The translations under genes and the position numbers were made by a program. A DNA stretch of 64,000 bases from Cryobacterium inferilacus (lineage in GTDB: Bacteria; Actinomycetota; Actinomycetes; Actinomycetales; Microbacteriaceae): contig NZ_JAIEUL010000005.1 in the NCBI RefSeq assembly GCF_019599185.1, forward strand, positions 124,001 to 188,000, read 5' to 3'. The notes under the pieces were generated by a model, which was not told the DNA's origin, searched no databases, and was given only the letters and a program-made list of their open reading frames with translations. Shown piece after piece: positions 41,791-50,845 of this stretch; the stretch's first letter is position 1; each line of letters starts with the position of its first letter.

Positions 41791-43152
41791 ATGGCCCCCT
41801 CGACTGCCACCCCAGACGACCTCCCCGACGATGCCTCGGCTGAGCTGGCGGATCCGGTCGCGGCGGCGATCCAAGCGGTCATCGACCCGCTGATCGAGAA
41901 CGAGAAGACGCTGGCCGGCTGCTACGCCGAGCGCACCCGGCTGCTGGCCGAGCTCGACCGGCTGGGCCGAGAACCCCGCATCATCGCCGGGCTTGGCGGG
42001 GACCCGGTCGAGTCCGGCCGGAACGACCCGGATACCGGCGCGCACGGCCCGGCCTGGGACGACGAGGAACTCGGCCGTCGTTGCATGGCCGCCGAAGCCG
42101 CCGGGGCACTGCGGCTGAAGGCCGGCACGGCCGGCCTCCTGATCTTCTCCGCGTGCCGCCTCACCGGCCAACTGCCGGGCTTTCATGCGGCCCTGGCCCG
42201 GGGCAGCATCACCTGGGGGCACGCGTTGAAGATGCTCGACCTCACCGACGGGGTCCCCGAGGCGGTGCTGCCCGCGTTTGAGGCGAGAGTGCTGCCCGCG
42301 GCGGAGAAACTCACCTCGACGCAGTTCGCCCGGGTCGCTGGCCGCATCCTGGAACGGATGCACCCGGTGCCGCTGCAGGATCGCGCCGGCACCGGCTTCA
42401 CCAAGCGCCGGGTCGTGGTGAACCCCGACGCGGACGGCATGGCGTGGTTGAACGCGTATCTGAAGGCCGAGGATGCCCAGGCGATCTACGACCGGCTCAG
42501 CCACATCGCCGCCGAGGTGAAGGACGACACCGACACCGCACCGGGCGCGGGCACCGACCCCGCGCACCCCGGCCGCACCACGGACCAGCGCCGCGCGGAC
42601 GCCTACCGCGACCTGCTGCTGGACGGCATCGGCCCGAACGGGCTCGGCCACGGCATCCGCGGCACCGTGCACCTCACCGTGCCCGCGCTGACCTTGCTGG
42701 GACGCAGCGACGAACCCGCCATCCTGGAGGGGTACGGGCCGATCGACCCGGAATCGGCCCGGCGGATCGCCGGCACCGCGACCAGCTGGAGTCGCATCCT
42801 CACCCACCCCGAGACCGGCTGCCGGCTCAGCATGGGCCGCGAGCAGTACGCGCCACCGGCCGACATGCGCCGCTACCTGCAGGCCCGCGACCACACCTGC
42901 CAGGGCATCGGCTGCACCCGCCGCGCCACGCTCAGCGAAATCGACCACACCCGCCCCTGGAACACCGGCGGCAGCACCGACGTCGACAACCTCGTGCACC
43001 TCTGCAAACCCTGCCACCGGCTGAAACACCAATCCAGCTTCAGCACCAGCCAGAGCCCCGGCGGCACCCTCATCTGGACCACCCCCGGCGGCAAAAAATA
43101 CACCAGCCGACCCGAGGCCCCCGGGCCGGGCCCAGACCCCTCCTCGTTCTGA
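41791..43152 (+). CDS. DUF222 / HNH endonuclease domain protein
   Basis: 453 residues. The N-terminal two-thirds match DUF222 (ITWGHALKMLDLTDGVPE, RFTKRRVVVNPDADGMAWL-like region). The C-terminal HNH motif is CQGIGCTRRATLSEIDHTRP, then NLVHLCKPCHRLKHQ, with zinc-binding cysteines. Such genes occur in many copies per genome in Microbacteriaceae and Mycobacteriaceae, and some look mobile; their targets are unknown. The start is the ATG at 41791. Confidence 0.9.
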   Translation: MAPSTATPDDLPDDASAELADPVAAAIQAVIDPLIENEKTLAGCYAERTRLLAELDRLGREPRIIAGLGGDPVESGRNDPDTGAHGPAWDDEELGRRCMAAEAAGALRLKAGTAGLLIFSACRLTGQLPGFHAALARGSITWGHALKMLDLTDGVPEAVLPAFEARVLPAAEKLTSTQFARVAGRILERMHPVPLQDRAGTGFTKRRVVVNPDADGMAWLNAYLKAEDAQAIYDRLSHIAAEVKDDTDTAPGAGTDPAHPGRTTDQRRADAYRDLLLDGIGPNGLGHGIRGTVHLTVPALTLLGRSDEPAILEGYGPIDPESARRIAGTATSWSRILTHPETGCRLSMGREQYAPPADMRRYLQARDHTCQGIGCTRRATLSEIDHTRPWNTGGSTDVDNLVHLCKPCHRLKHQSSFSTSQSPGGTLIWTTPGGKKYTSRPEAPGPGPDPSSF

Positions 43153-43202
43153 CGCCCGGGTTCGCACTACCGTCACCGGCACACACGCGATAGAACGGGG
43201 TG

Positions 43203-43625
43203 ATGACCGAGCCCTCAGCGACCGCAGGCAACGCCGGCCCAAACGACACCGGCCCAGGCACCACCGCCCGATGGATGCAGGACTATGTCGAGGCGTGGTC
43301 CACGAACGATCCCCACCGCGTCCAGGCGCTCTTCACGGAGGATGCGTCCTACTTCACCGACCCGTTCACTGAGCCCTGGCGTGGTCACGACGCGATTGTC
43401 GCGGGCTGGCTGGAGCGCGCGGATCAGCCGGGCAGCTTCACCTTTGAGTGGTCACCACTCGCGAGCACGCCCGATGTGACCATCGTCCAGGGCGTCACCC
43501 GTTACGCGGAGGGCACGGTGTACAGCAATCTCTGGGTGATCCGCTTTGCACCGGACGGCCGCGCCCGAGAGTTCGTCGAGTGGTGGATGGACCAGGCCAG
43601 GCCATCCGGAACAAACCCCGACTAG
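43203..43625 (+). CDS. SnoaL-like / NTF2-fold protein
   Basis: 140 residues with the polyketide-cyclase-like NTF2 fold: WMQDYVEAWSTNDPHRVQALF, EDASYFTDPFTEPWRGHDAIVAGW, and NLWVIRFAPDGRAREFVEWW. Members bind or convert small molecules; no substrate can be proposed. The 3' end overlaps that of the convergent SdpI-like gene by four bases. Confidence 0.85.
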   Translation: MTEPSATAGNAGPNDTGPGTTARWMQDYVEAWSTNDPHRVQALFTEDASYFTDPFTEPWRGHDAIVAGWLERADQPGSFTFEWSPLASTPDVTIVQGVTRYAEGTVYSNLWVIRFAPDGRAREFVEWWMDQARPSGTNPD

Positions 43626-43996
43626 CTCGGGACCTCGCCCCACTCGGACTGCTCGGCGACGAGCTCGGCCGACGCTGCCCGATGGGCGCGGAGAGCGGCG
43701 AGAGTGGTGAACAGGCCCAGCACCAGGGTGCTGACCAGAAAGACCAGGACGCCCTGTTCATCGGTCAGCGAACCGAGCACAACGATCAGGCCGCCGACGA
43801 TCATGGCGAGGCCGGCCAGCCAGGTGTACTGCCGAGCCGCGCGGTGTCCGGCGGTCCAGGCACGGTCGGAGAGCAGCATGGGGCCGAAGCGCATCCCCAC
43901 CACCGAGTTGATACCCACCCGTCCCCGCGCCGGTGCTTCAACGGCCACGATCACGATGATCCCGCCCAACGCCCAGATAATCCCGCCGATGATCAT
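43622..43996 (-). CDS. SdpI family membrane protein
   Basis: 124 residues with three membrane segments. GRVGINSVVGMRFGPMLLSD and AWTAGHRAARQYTWLAGLAM match the C-terminal half of SdpI, the immunity protein against the SdpC toxin in Bacillus. Small SdpI-like proteins are common without any toxin gene, as here. The ATG at 43996 after GGGGGCGGG is used. Confidence 0.8.
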   Translation of the reverse strand: MIIGGIIWALGGIIVIVAVEAPARGRVGINSVVGMRFGPMLLSDRAWTAGHRAARQYTWLAGLAMIVGGLIVVLGSLTDEQGVLVFLVSTLVLGLFTTLAALRAHRAASAELVAEQSEWGEVPS

Positions 43997-44136
43997 GCCC
44001 GCCCCCGATTGCCTGTCATTCGTTCCATCCACCCTAGCGATCACTCACACTCGGCCCGCCCCTCACCAGCACTGGTCAAACGGCCCGGCACACGGTACAA
44101 CAGGTGTCAGGAATCCGGCGTAGAAAGGAGCCCGGC

Positions 44137-44730
44137 ATGGGCATCGTCTCACCAGGCTTTTTCGGTCGTCGTCGCCGCGACGACCCGGCGCTTCCCCCCG
44201 GCCAGTACCTCACCGAGAGCTTCCCGGTGCTCTCGGCCGGCCCTACCCCGCGCATCGGCCCTGACGAGTGGGAGTTCACCATCACCACCGAGACCGGCCA
44301 GGTGCATCGGTGGAGCTGGGACGAGTTCCTCGCCCTCCCACAGGAGGACGTGACCGAGGACATCCACTGCGTCACCAGCTGGTCGAAGCTCGGCACGACC
44401 TGGCGCGGCGTCTCCCTCGACACCCTCTTCGAATCGGTCGAGTCCGACTGCGAATTCACCATGGCGCACTCCTACGGCGGCTACACCACCAACGTGCCGC
44501 TCGAGGACCTGCTCGGCGGTAAGGCCTGGATCGCGCACGAGTTCGACGGCGCCGCCCTGGAGCCGGAACACGGCGGACCGGCCCGACTGCTGGTGCCGCA
44601 CCTGTACTTCTGGAAGAGCGCCAAGTGGGTGCGCGGCCTCGAGCTGCTTCGACAGGACGAACCCGGCTTCTGGGAGAGCAACGGCTATCACATGTACGGC
44701 GATCCCTGGCGGGAAGAGCGGTACTGGTGA
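44137..44730 (+). CDS. Cytoplasmic molybdopterin-dependent oxidoreductase (sulfite oxidase-like)
   Basis: 197 residues from the ATG at 44137, set by AAGGAG (44125-44130). A single sulfite-oxidase Mo-binding domain, with the cofactor cysteine in EDIHCVTSWSKLGTTWRGV near residue 87; MAHSYGGYTTNVPLEDL and VPHLYFWKSAKWVRGLEL follow. It lacks the dimerisation domain and a signal peptide. Its GTGA overlap with an FNR-type reductase gene suggests the two proteins form one electron chain. Confidence 0.87.
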   Translation: MGIVSPGFFGRRRRDDPALPPGQYLTESFPVLSAGPTPRIGPDEWEFTITTETGQVHRWSWDEFLALPQEDVTEDIHCVTSWSKLGTTWRGVSLDTLFESVESDCEFTMAHSYGGYTTNVPLEDLLGGKAWIAHEFDGAALEPEHGGPARLLVPHLYFWKSAKWVRGLELLRQDEPGFWESNGYHMYGDPWREERYW

Positions 44731-45488
44731 GAACCGGTTGGAACGTGGCGGAGGTGATCGGAGTGACCCAGGAAACACCAACAGCCCGCACCCTGCGCCT
44801 GCGCCTGCCAGGACTGGCCGGGCACCGGGCGGGGCAACACGTGGACGTGCGCCTGAGCGCCCCGGACGGCTACACCGCCGTGCGGTCGTACTCGGTGGCC
44901 TCCGCCTGGCCAGGTGACGAACTCGACCTCACCGTGGAGGAACTGAGCGACGGCGAGGTGTCCCCGTACCTGGTGCACCAGGTGGCGGTGGGCGACCGGC
45001 TCGAGGTGCGCGGTCCCGTCGGCGGCTGGTTCGTCTGGGACCCCGCCGACCCGTCGCCGGTGCAGCTCATCGCCGGCGGTTCCGGCGTGGTACCCCTGAT
45101 GGCCATGCTCCGCGCCCACGCCACGGCCGACCCCCGCAGTCCCGGCGCGGCCGCCCCGTTCCGGCTGCTCTACTCGGTGCGGAGCCCGGCCGCCGTGTAC
45201 TACCGGGCCGAACTCGACGCCCTCGCCCGGTCACCGCTGGTGGACGTCACGCTCGTCTACACCCGCGAGGCGCCGCCCGGCAGCCGCCGCCCGCCCGGCC
45301 GACTGGAAGCGCCGGCCCTGGCCGCCAGCACGCTGACCCCGGCCGAGAACCCCGCCGTGTTCGTCTGCGGAGCCACCGCCTTCGTCGAGACCGTCGCGGA
45401 TTGGCTGATCGAGGCCGGGCACTCCGCATCCCGGATCAAGACCGAACGCTACGGCGGCACCGGCACCAGCCCAGGGACCAGACCGTGA
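44727..45488 (+). CDS. FAD-binding oxidoreductase, ferredoxin-NADP reductase type
   Basis: 253 residues. The FAD-binding RSYSVAS near 60, the NAD-binding IAGGSGVVPLMAML near 120, and the C-terminal FVCGATAFVETVADWL are the FNR pattern. No iron-sulfur domain is attached. The GTG overlaps the molybdoenzyme stop, and its own stop overlaps the DUF6510 start. It likely passes electrons from NAD(P)H to the molybdenum protein next door. Confidence 0.9.
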   Translation: MRTGWNVAEVIGVTQETPTARTLRLRLPGLAGHRAGQHVDVRLSAPDGYTAVRSYSVASAWPGDELDLTVEELSDGEVSPYLVHQVAVGDRLEVRGPVGGWFVWDPADPSPVQLIAGGSGVVPLMAMLRAHATADPRSPGAAAPFRLLYSVRSPAAVYYRAELDALARSPLVDVTLVYTREAPPGSRRPPGRLEAPALAASTLTPAENPAVFVCGATAFVETVADWLIEAGHSASRIKTERYGGTGTSPGTRP

Positions 45489-45799
45489 CCGGCGACCTGG
45501 ACCGGTACGACTACCTGGACGGCAACGCCGCCGCGGGGCCATTGAGCGAGATCTTCGCCATCGACGTGCTCAGCGCCCGCGGTCGCTGCGCCGCCTGCGG
45601 CCGCACCGACGCCATGGCCACCGCCCGGTTGTTGCCGCACTCGCATGGCCTGCTGCTGCGCTGCCCGGGCTGCTCCGCGATTCTGCTCCGCCTCGTCGAC
45701 ACCGGGCACAGCGTCTGCCTCGACCTGCACGGCCTGAGCTTCCTCGAACTGCGGCGGCAGCAGAACGGTTCCCAGCCAAACCCGCCTCAGCCCACCTAG
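45485..45799 (+). CDS. DUF6510 zinc-ribbon protein
   Basis: 104 residues: YLDGNAAAGPLSEIFAIDV then CAACGRT and LRCPGCSAILL, two CxxC pairs forming a zinc ribbon or rubredoxin-like site, and ends VCLDLHGLSFLEL. It matches DUF6510, known mainly from actinobacteria beside molybdoenzyme and FNR genes. It could be an electron carrier or a chaperone. Confidence 0.8.
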   Translation: MTGDLDRYDYLDGNAAAGPLSEIFAIDVLSARGRCAACGRTDAMATARLLPHSHGLLLRCPGCSAILLRLVDTGHSVCLDLHGLSFLELRRQQNGSQPNPPQPT

Positions 45800-45841
45800 G
45801 CTGAGATCGGCGGACCATCCGCCTCTCAACCGGGAGCGTGC

Positions 45842-47020
45842 ATGCAGGGTTCGGTCGTCCTCGACGTCATTCTTATCGTTCTGCTGGTCGCCAGCCTCGG
45901 CGCCGGCTATCGCAGCGGCCTGATCGGCAGCATCAGCGGGGTCCTGGGCCTTGTCGCCGGCGCCGTCGCGGCCTACTTCATCGTGCCGCTCGTGCCCACC
46001 TGGGTGCCCGCCGCCGAGTGGCGCACCCCGGCGTCGATCGCCGCCGCCCTCCTCCTGGTCGTCGCCGGCCTCACCGTCGGTGAGTCCATCGGGCACGCCC
46101 TCCGCCGCCGCACCCCGCGCAAGCTCCGCGGCATCGACAGGCTCTTCGGTGCCGTGGTCGGTGTGGCCGCCGCTGCCGCCGTGATGTCGATGGTGGCGTT
46201 CAGCGTGAGCGCCCTGGGCATCCCCCTGCTCACCTCCGCCATCGCCTCGTCGGGAGTCGTGCGTACCATCGACTCCGTCACCCCCGTGCCGGTCAAGAGC
46301 TTCCTCGCCGAACTGCGCTCCACGGTCCTCGACGACGGCCTGCCCGTGATCGCGGATGCGTTCGGCGGCCAGGCCCCCACCCTGCCGGAGGTGCAGCTCG
46401 ACAACGCCGCCCTCGACACCGCGGCCGCGTCCGTGCTGCGCATCACCGGCAACGCCGTGGCCTGCGGGCAGAGCCAGTCCGGGTCGGGATTTGTCATCGC
46501 CCCCGAGCGCGTGATGACCAACGCCCACGTCGTGGCCGGGGTCACCGAGGCCGTCGTCGAGGTGCCGGGCGGCGGCGCTCTCACCGGCGAGATCGTCTAC
46601 TTCGACCCGGTCGACGACCTCGCCGTCATCGCCGTGCCCGGCCTCGACACCGCGCCGCTGACCCTGCAGGGCGACCTCGCGGTCGACAGTGAGGCCGTCA
46701 GCCTCGGTTACCCCTTCGGCGGACCTTTCGACTCCGACCCGGCCAGGGTGATGTCGGTGGATTCGGTGCTCGTCGCCGACATCTACGGGCAGAACCCCAC
46801 CCCGCGCGCCGTCTACACCCTCGCCGCCGATGTGCAGCAGGGCGAATCCGGCGGCCCCCTGGTGGCCGGGGACGGCCGGGTGGCCGGTGTCATCTTCGCC
46901 AAGGCCGCCAACACCGCCAACGTCGGCTACGCCCTGGCCATGTCGGAGGTCACCCCGGTCGTCGACCAGGCAGCCGGCCTCGCGTCGGCCGTCGACTCCG
47001 GCACCTGCGTCCAGGGGTAG
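45842..47020 (+). CDS. marP: MarP-type periplasmic serine protease
   Basis: 392 residues. Four N-terminal membrane segments form a CvpA-like domain, followed by a trypsin-like domain outside. The catalytic triad is visible: His in MTNAHVVAG, Asp in VDDLAVIAV, Ser in QQGESGGPLVAGDG. Two cysteines near VACGQSQSGSGF and GTCVQG at the C-terminus match the redox disulfide of Mycobacterium MarP, which is needed for acid resistance. A GGGAG ribosome site precedes the ATG. Confidence 0.92.
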   Translation: MQGSVVLDVILIVLLVASLGAGYRSGLIGSISGVLGLVAGAVAAYFIVPLVPTWVPAAEWRTPASIAAALLLVVAGLTVGESIGHALRRRTPRKLRGIDRLFGAVVGVAAAAAVMSMVAFSVSALGIPLLTSAIASSGVVRTIDSVTPVPVKSFLAELRSTVLDDGLPVIADAFGGQAPTLPEVQLDNAALDTAAASVLRITGNAVACGQSQSGSGFVIAPERVMTNAHVVAGVTEAVVEVPGGGALTGEIVYFDPVDDLAVIAVPGLDTAPLTLQGDLAVDSEAVSLGYPFGGPFDSDPARVMSVDSVLVADIYGQNPTPRAVYTLAADVQQGESGGPLVAGDGRVAGVIFAKAANTANVGYALAMSEVTPVVDQAAGLASAVDSGTCVQG

Positions 47021-47036
47021 CTTCGCCCGGCGGGGG

Positions 47037-47042
47037 TATGTT
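47037..47042 (+). promoter_or_regulatory. -10 box TATGTT, leaderless start of the PLP decarboxylase
   Basis: TATGTT ends six bases before the ATG at 47049. Confidence 0.45.
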
Positions 47043-47048
47043 GACCGC

Positions 47049-48461
47049 ATGACCTACCGGCCTGAGGACTACCGGGAACCCCTTGAGCAGGCGGCGCGAG
47101 CGGCCAGGGAGTGGTTGGATTCCCTGCCGTCGCGGCCCGTGAAACCGCGGGAACCGATCGACACGCTCTCGGCGGCGATGCACCTGCCCCTGACGGAGCA
47201 GCCCACCGACGCTGCCGAGGTGGTGGCCGAACTCGCCAGGCTGGCCGACCCCGGCCTGATGCCCATCGGCTCCGGCCGCTTCTTCGGCTGGGTGATGGGC
47301 GGCACCCTGCCGGCCGCCCTCGCCGCGGACTGGCTGGTGAGTGCCTGGGACCAGAACAACGGCCTGCGCTACGCCACACCGGCGGCCGCGGCCATCGAGG
47401 AGCGGGCCGGCGCCTGGATCCTCGATCTGCTGCACCTGCCCGCCGCCAGCGCGGTCGGATTCACCACCGGCGGCACCATGGCGAACTTCGTCGGGCTGGC
47501 CGCCGGGCGTGGTGCCGTGCTCCGCTCGGTCGGCTGGGACGTCAACCGGGACGGCCTCACCGGAGCGCCCCGGCTGACGGTGCTGGCCGGTGCAGAGGTA
47601 CACAGCTCGGTGCTGCTCGCCCTGCGCTACCTGGGGCTCGGCGAACCGACCATGGTCGCCGCTGACCCGCAGGGCCGCATCCGCCCCGATGCCCTGTCGG
47701 CCGCTCTGGCGAGCGTCGACGGCCCCTGCCTGGTGGTGCTGCAGGCCGGCAATCTGCACTCGGGGGCGTTCGACCCGATGCGCGAGTCGGTCCGGCTGGC
47801 CCACGACGCCGGCGCCTGGGTGCACGTGGACGGGGCCTTCGGGCTGTGGGCGGCGGCGAGCAGCCGGTGGGCCACGGCCCTGGACGGACTCGACACCGCC
47901 GATTCCTGGGCGACGGATGCGCACAAAACCCTCAACGTTCCCTACGACTGCGGTATCGCCGTCGTCGCCGACCCCGCCGCCGTGCGATCCGCGTTCGCCG
48001 CGCACACCAGTTACTTCGTGCGGGATGACGCCGGTGCCGCCGAACCGATGGACCTGGTTCCCGAGCTGTCCCGGCGGGCACGGGGCATCCCGGTGTGGGC
48101 GGCGTTGCGCTCGCTCGGTCAGAGCGGCACCGTGGCCCTCGTCGAGGGTCTCGCCGACAACGCCGGCGCCCTCGCCGAGGGGTTGGCGGCGCTGCCGGGC
48201 GTTGAGGTGCTCAACGACGTGGTCTTCACCCAGGTGTCGGTCTCGTTCGGCAGCGACGACCGCACGGTGCGGGTGACCCAGGCGCTCCTGGAGGACGGCG
48301 CCGTCTGGATGTCCGGCTCGCACTGGCGTGGACGGGCGGTCCTGCGCATCTCGGTGAGCAACTGGTCGACGGATGACACGGATGTGGCCGTGGCCGTCGA
48401 CGCCGTGGCACGCGCCCTCGCCGCGGTCACCGCCGCCGATCGGGGTGACCCGCGGGAGTGA
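47049..48461 (+). CDS. Group II PLP-dependent amino acid decarboxylase
   Basis: 470 residues of the aromatic-amino-acid/glutamate decarboxylase group. VGFTTGGTMANFVGL near 137, AGAEVHSSVLLALRYLG, VHVDGAFGLWAA (the PLP Asp) and the Schiff-base lysine in SWATDAHKTLNVPYDCG are intact. Substrate-specific residues cannot be judged by eye; tryptophan, tyrosine or other amino acids are possible. Confidence 0.88.
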   Translation: MTYRPEDYREPLEQAARAAREWLDSLPSRPVKPREPIDTLSAAMHLPLTEQPTDAAEVVAELARLADPGLMPIGSGRFFGWVMGGTLPAALAADWLVSAWDQNNGLRYATPAAAAIEERAGAWILDLLHLPAASAVGFTTGGTMANFVGLAAGRGAVLRSVGWDVNRDGLTGAPRLTVLAGAEVHSSVLLALRYLGLGEPTMVAADPQGRIRPDALSAALASVDGPCLVVLQAGNLHSGAFDPMRESVRLAHDAGAWVHVDGAFGLWAAASSRWATALDGLDTADSWATDAHKTLNVPYDCGIAVVADPAAVRSAFAAHTSYFVRDDAGAAEPMDLVPELSRRARGIPVWAALRSLGQSGTVALVEGLADNAGALAEGLAALPGVEVLNDVVFTQVSVSFGSDDRTVRVTQALLEDGAVWMSGSHWRGRAVLRISVSNWSTDDTDVAVAVDAVARALAAVTAADRGDPRE

Positions 48462-48491
48462 GCCCACCCGCCGCCTGTCAGACTAGATCTC

Positions 48492-49190
48492 ATGACTATC
48501 ACTGCCGCCGCTGACGGATCCGCCCTCGGAAACCCCGGCCCCGCCGGCTGGGCCTGGTACATCGACGACAACAACTGGGCCGCCGGCGGCTGGAAGCACG
48601 CCACCAACAACCAGGGTGAGCTCAAGGCGGTGCTCGAACTCTTCCGCGCCACCGCCCACGTCGACGACGACCTGCTCGTGCTCTGCGACAGCCAGTACGT
48701 GATCAACTCGGTGACCAAGTGGATGCGCGGCTGGAAGGCCAAGGGCTGGCGCAAGGCCGACGGCAAACCGGTGCTGAACCTCGACCTGCTGCAGGAGATC
48801 GACGAGGCCCTCGTCGGCCGGAAGTACCGGTTCGAGTGGGTCAAGGGTCACGCGAACCACCCGCTGAACGAGGCCGCAGACTCCCGCGCCCGAGCGGTCT
48901 CCGAGGCCTACCAGCGCAACGGCACGATCCCCACCGGACCGGGCTTCGTCGCCGGCGGAGCCGCGCCCACGAAGGCAGCAGCGCCGACGAAGGCAGCGCC
49001 GACGAAGGCAGCAGCACCGGCGAAGGCGGCCGCGCCGCGCGCATCCGCCGATCTGGGCCTGTTCGACCTCGAGGTGGAACGCCCGCACACCGTGCAGGTG
49101 GCGCTCAGCGCCGAGGAGCTCGGCCGGCTCAAGCGCCGGGCGACCGGCCGCGGAGTCAGCCCGGAAGAGCTGCTCCGCGACCTGATCTGA
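48492..49190 (+). CDS. rnhA: Ribonuclease HI with C-terminal extension
   Basis: 232 residues. The N-terminal 145 residues are RNase HI with catalytic acids in AADGSALGNPGPAG, NQGELKAV, CDSQYVINS and EAADSRARA. A short Ala-Pro-Thr-Lys repeat linker (APTKAA units) leads to a C-terminal 55-residue segment (ALSAEELGRLKRRATGRG) that resembles a ribbon-helix-helix or helical DNA-binding motif, not the usual partner. It degrades RNA in RNA-DNA hybrids. The stop codon lies in a TGATC repeat run. Confidence 0.92.
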   Translation: MTITAAADGSALGNPGPAGWAWYIDDNNWAAGGWKHATNNQGELKAVLELFRATAHVDDDLLVLCDSQYVINSVTKWMRGWKAKGWRKADGKPVLNLDLLQEIDEALVGRKYRFEWVKGHANHPLNEAADSRARAVSEAYQRNGTIPTGPGFVAGGAAPTKAAAPTKAAPTKAAAPAKAAAPRASADLGLFDLEVERPHTVQVALSAEELGRLKRRATGRGVSPEELLRDLI

Positions 49191-49205
49191 TCTGATCTGA
49201 TCTGA
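49183..49205 (+). repeat. TGATC x4 microsatellite at the end of the RNase HI gene
   Basis: TGATC occurs four times in tandem, then TGA. The repeat covers the stop codon; each unit change shifts the frame but a TGA remains in all frames close by. Confidence 0.9.
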
Positions 49206-49209
49206 CCCG

Positions 49210-50694
49210 CTAGCTGCGGGGCTTGGCCGGCTTCGTGGCCTTGGCCGCGTTCTTGTGCGGCAGCAGGGTGTTGGCCTCGTCCAGCGACATGCCGTTGGTC
49301 TCCGGCACCTTGGTGAGCACGAACAGGAACGACAGTCCGGCGAACAGGGCGTACATTCCGTAGGTGAGCGGTAGCGACCACGACGACATCGACGGGAATG
49401 TCACCGTGATCAGGAAGTTCGCCACCCACTGTGCGGCGGCGGCCAGGCCGAGGGCCTTGGCGCGGATGGAGTTCGGGAAGATCTCACCGAGCAGCACCCA
49501 CACCACCGGGCCCCAGGAGGCGCCGAAGGAGATCACGAACACGTTCGCCGCGACGAGCGCGATCGGACCCCAGGCGCCCGGCAGGGTGAGTTCGCCGTCG
49601 ATCGTGACCGACTGGCTGAACGCGACCGCCATGGTGGCCAGCGACACCGTCATGCCGATGGAACCGCTGAGCAGGATCGGCCGGCGACCGATGCGGTCGA
49701 CGAGGGCGATCGCCACCAGGGTGACCAGGATGTTCGTCACGGATGTGGCCACCGAGATGGTCAGCGAGCTGGATTCCTCGAAGCCCACCGCGCTCCACAG
49801 GGTGGTCGAGTAGTAGAAGATCACGTTGATGCCCACGAACTGCTGGAACACCGACAGGATGATGCCGACCCAGACGATGGGCTTGAGGCCGAAGACCGGG
49901 CCGCGCAGCGAGCCCGTGCGCTTGGCCGTGACGTCGTCCTCGATCGAGGCCTTCATGTCGCGCAGCTCGCGGTCCACGTCACCGTTCGGCCACACCCGGT
50001 GCAGCACCTCGCGGGCCTTCTCCTCCTTGCCGTGCAGCACCAGGAATCGCGGCGACTCGGGCAGCAGCAGGGCGATCACGGCGTAGACCACCGCCGGGAT
50101 CACGGCGATCAGGAACATCCACCGCCAGGCCTCAAGGCCGAACCAGAACATCTCGCTGGCGCCGCCGGCCGATGCCGCGAACACGGCGTCGGAGAGCAGC
50201 GCCGCGAAGATACCGATGGTGATCGACAACTGCTGCAGCGAGCCGAGCCGGCCGCGCATCTGCCGCGGCGAGATCTCGGCGATGTAGGCCGGCGCCACCA
50301 CGGAGGCCAGTCCGATGCCGATGCCGCCGACCACCCGCCAGACGATCAGGTCGACGACGCCGAAGGCGAGGCCGGAGCCGACGGAACTGGCGAAGAAGAC
50401 GATCGCGCCGATGAGCATCACCGGGATCCGGCCGTACCGATCCGCAATCCGGCCGCCGAGGAACGCGCCGGACGCCGCGCCGAGCAGCGCACTGGCGACG
50501 GCGAAGCCGGTCACGGCCTCACTGAGGTCGAATTCGCCCTGGATCGCCTCGACCGCGCCGTTGATCACCGAGGAGTCGAACCCGAAGAGGAACCCGCCGA
50601 AGGCGCCGGCGATGGCCAGAGCGATCACCTTACGGTTCGTCGCGGGTGTATCCGCCGGCATCCGCTCTGCCGTGGACCCTGTCGTCTTACTCAT
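49210..50694 (-). CDS. Sugar porter family MFS transporter
   Basis: 494 residues, 12 membrane segments. Sugar-porter signatures: GFDSSVINGAVEAI, GRIADRYGRIPVM, RVVGGIGIGLASVVAPAYIAEISP, PESPRFLVLHGKEEKA, and VDRIGRRPILL. It imports a hexose or pentose with protons; closest in style to galactose or xylose porters. The C-terminal tail is Lys-Pro rich. GGGGGAAA precedes the ATG. Confidence 0.93.
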   Translation of the reverse strand: MSKTTGSTAERMPADTPATNRKVIALAIAGAFGGFLFGFDSSVINGAVEAIQGEFDLSEAVTGFAVASALLGAASGAFLGGRIADRYGRIPVMLIGAIVFFASSVGSGLAFGVVDLIVWRVVGGIGIGLASVVAPAYIAEISPRQMRGRLGSLQQLSITIGIFAALLSDAVFAASAGGASEMFWFGLEAWRWMFLIAVIPAVVYAVIALLLPESPRFLVLHGKEEKAREVLHRVWPNGDVDRELRDMKASIEDDVTAKRTGSLRGPVFGLKPIVWVGIILSVFQQFVGINVIFYYSTTLWSAVGFEESSSLTISVATSVTNILVTLVAIALVDRIGRRPILLSGSIGMTVSLATMAVAFSQSVTIDGELTLPGAWGPIALVAANVFVISFGASWGPVVWVLLGEIFPNSIRAKALGLAAAAQWVANFLITVTFPSMSSWSLPLTYGMYALFAGLSFLFVLTKVPETNGMSLDEANTLLPHKNAAKATKPAKPRS

Positions 50695-50845
50695 CGCAAT
50701 TTCCCCCGTATTCGCCGATGCCGTCTGGGCAACCTGAAAATCCTACGCCGGGTCGAGCGGGGTCTCACACCGCGCGGCCGGATTTCGCCCTGGGCATATC
50801 CCGGCCGGTCTTCACTGCTCGGCACCGGCATGGTAGCTATGGACC

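Noticed and set aside
43622-43996. Immunity gene of a toxin system (SdpI)
   Set aside because: No SdpC-like toxin or secretion genes are nearby; SdpI-like membrane proteins often occur alone.
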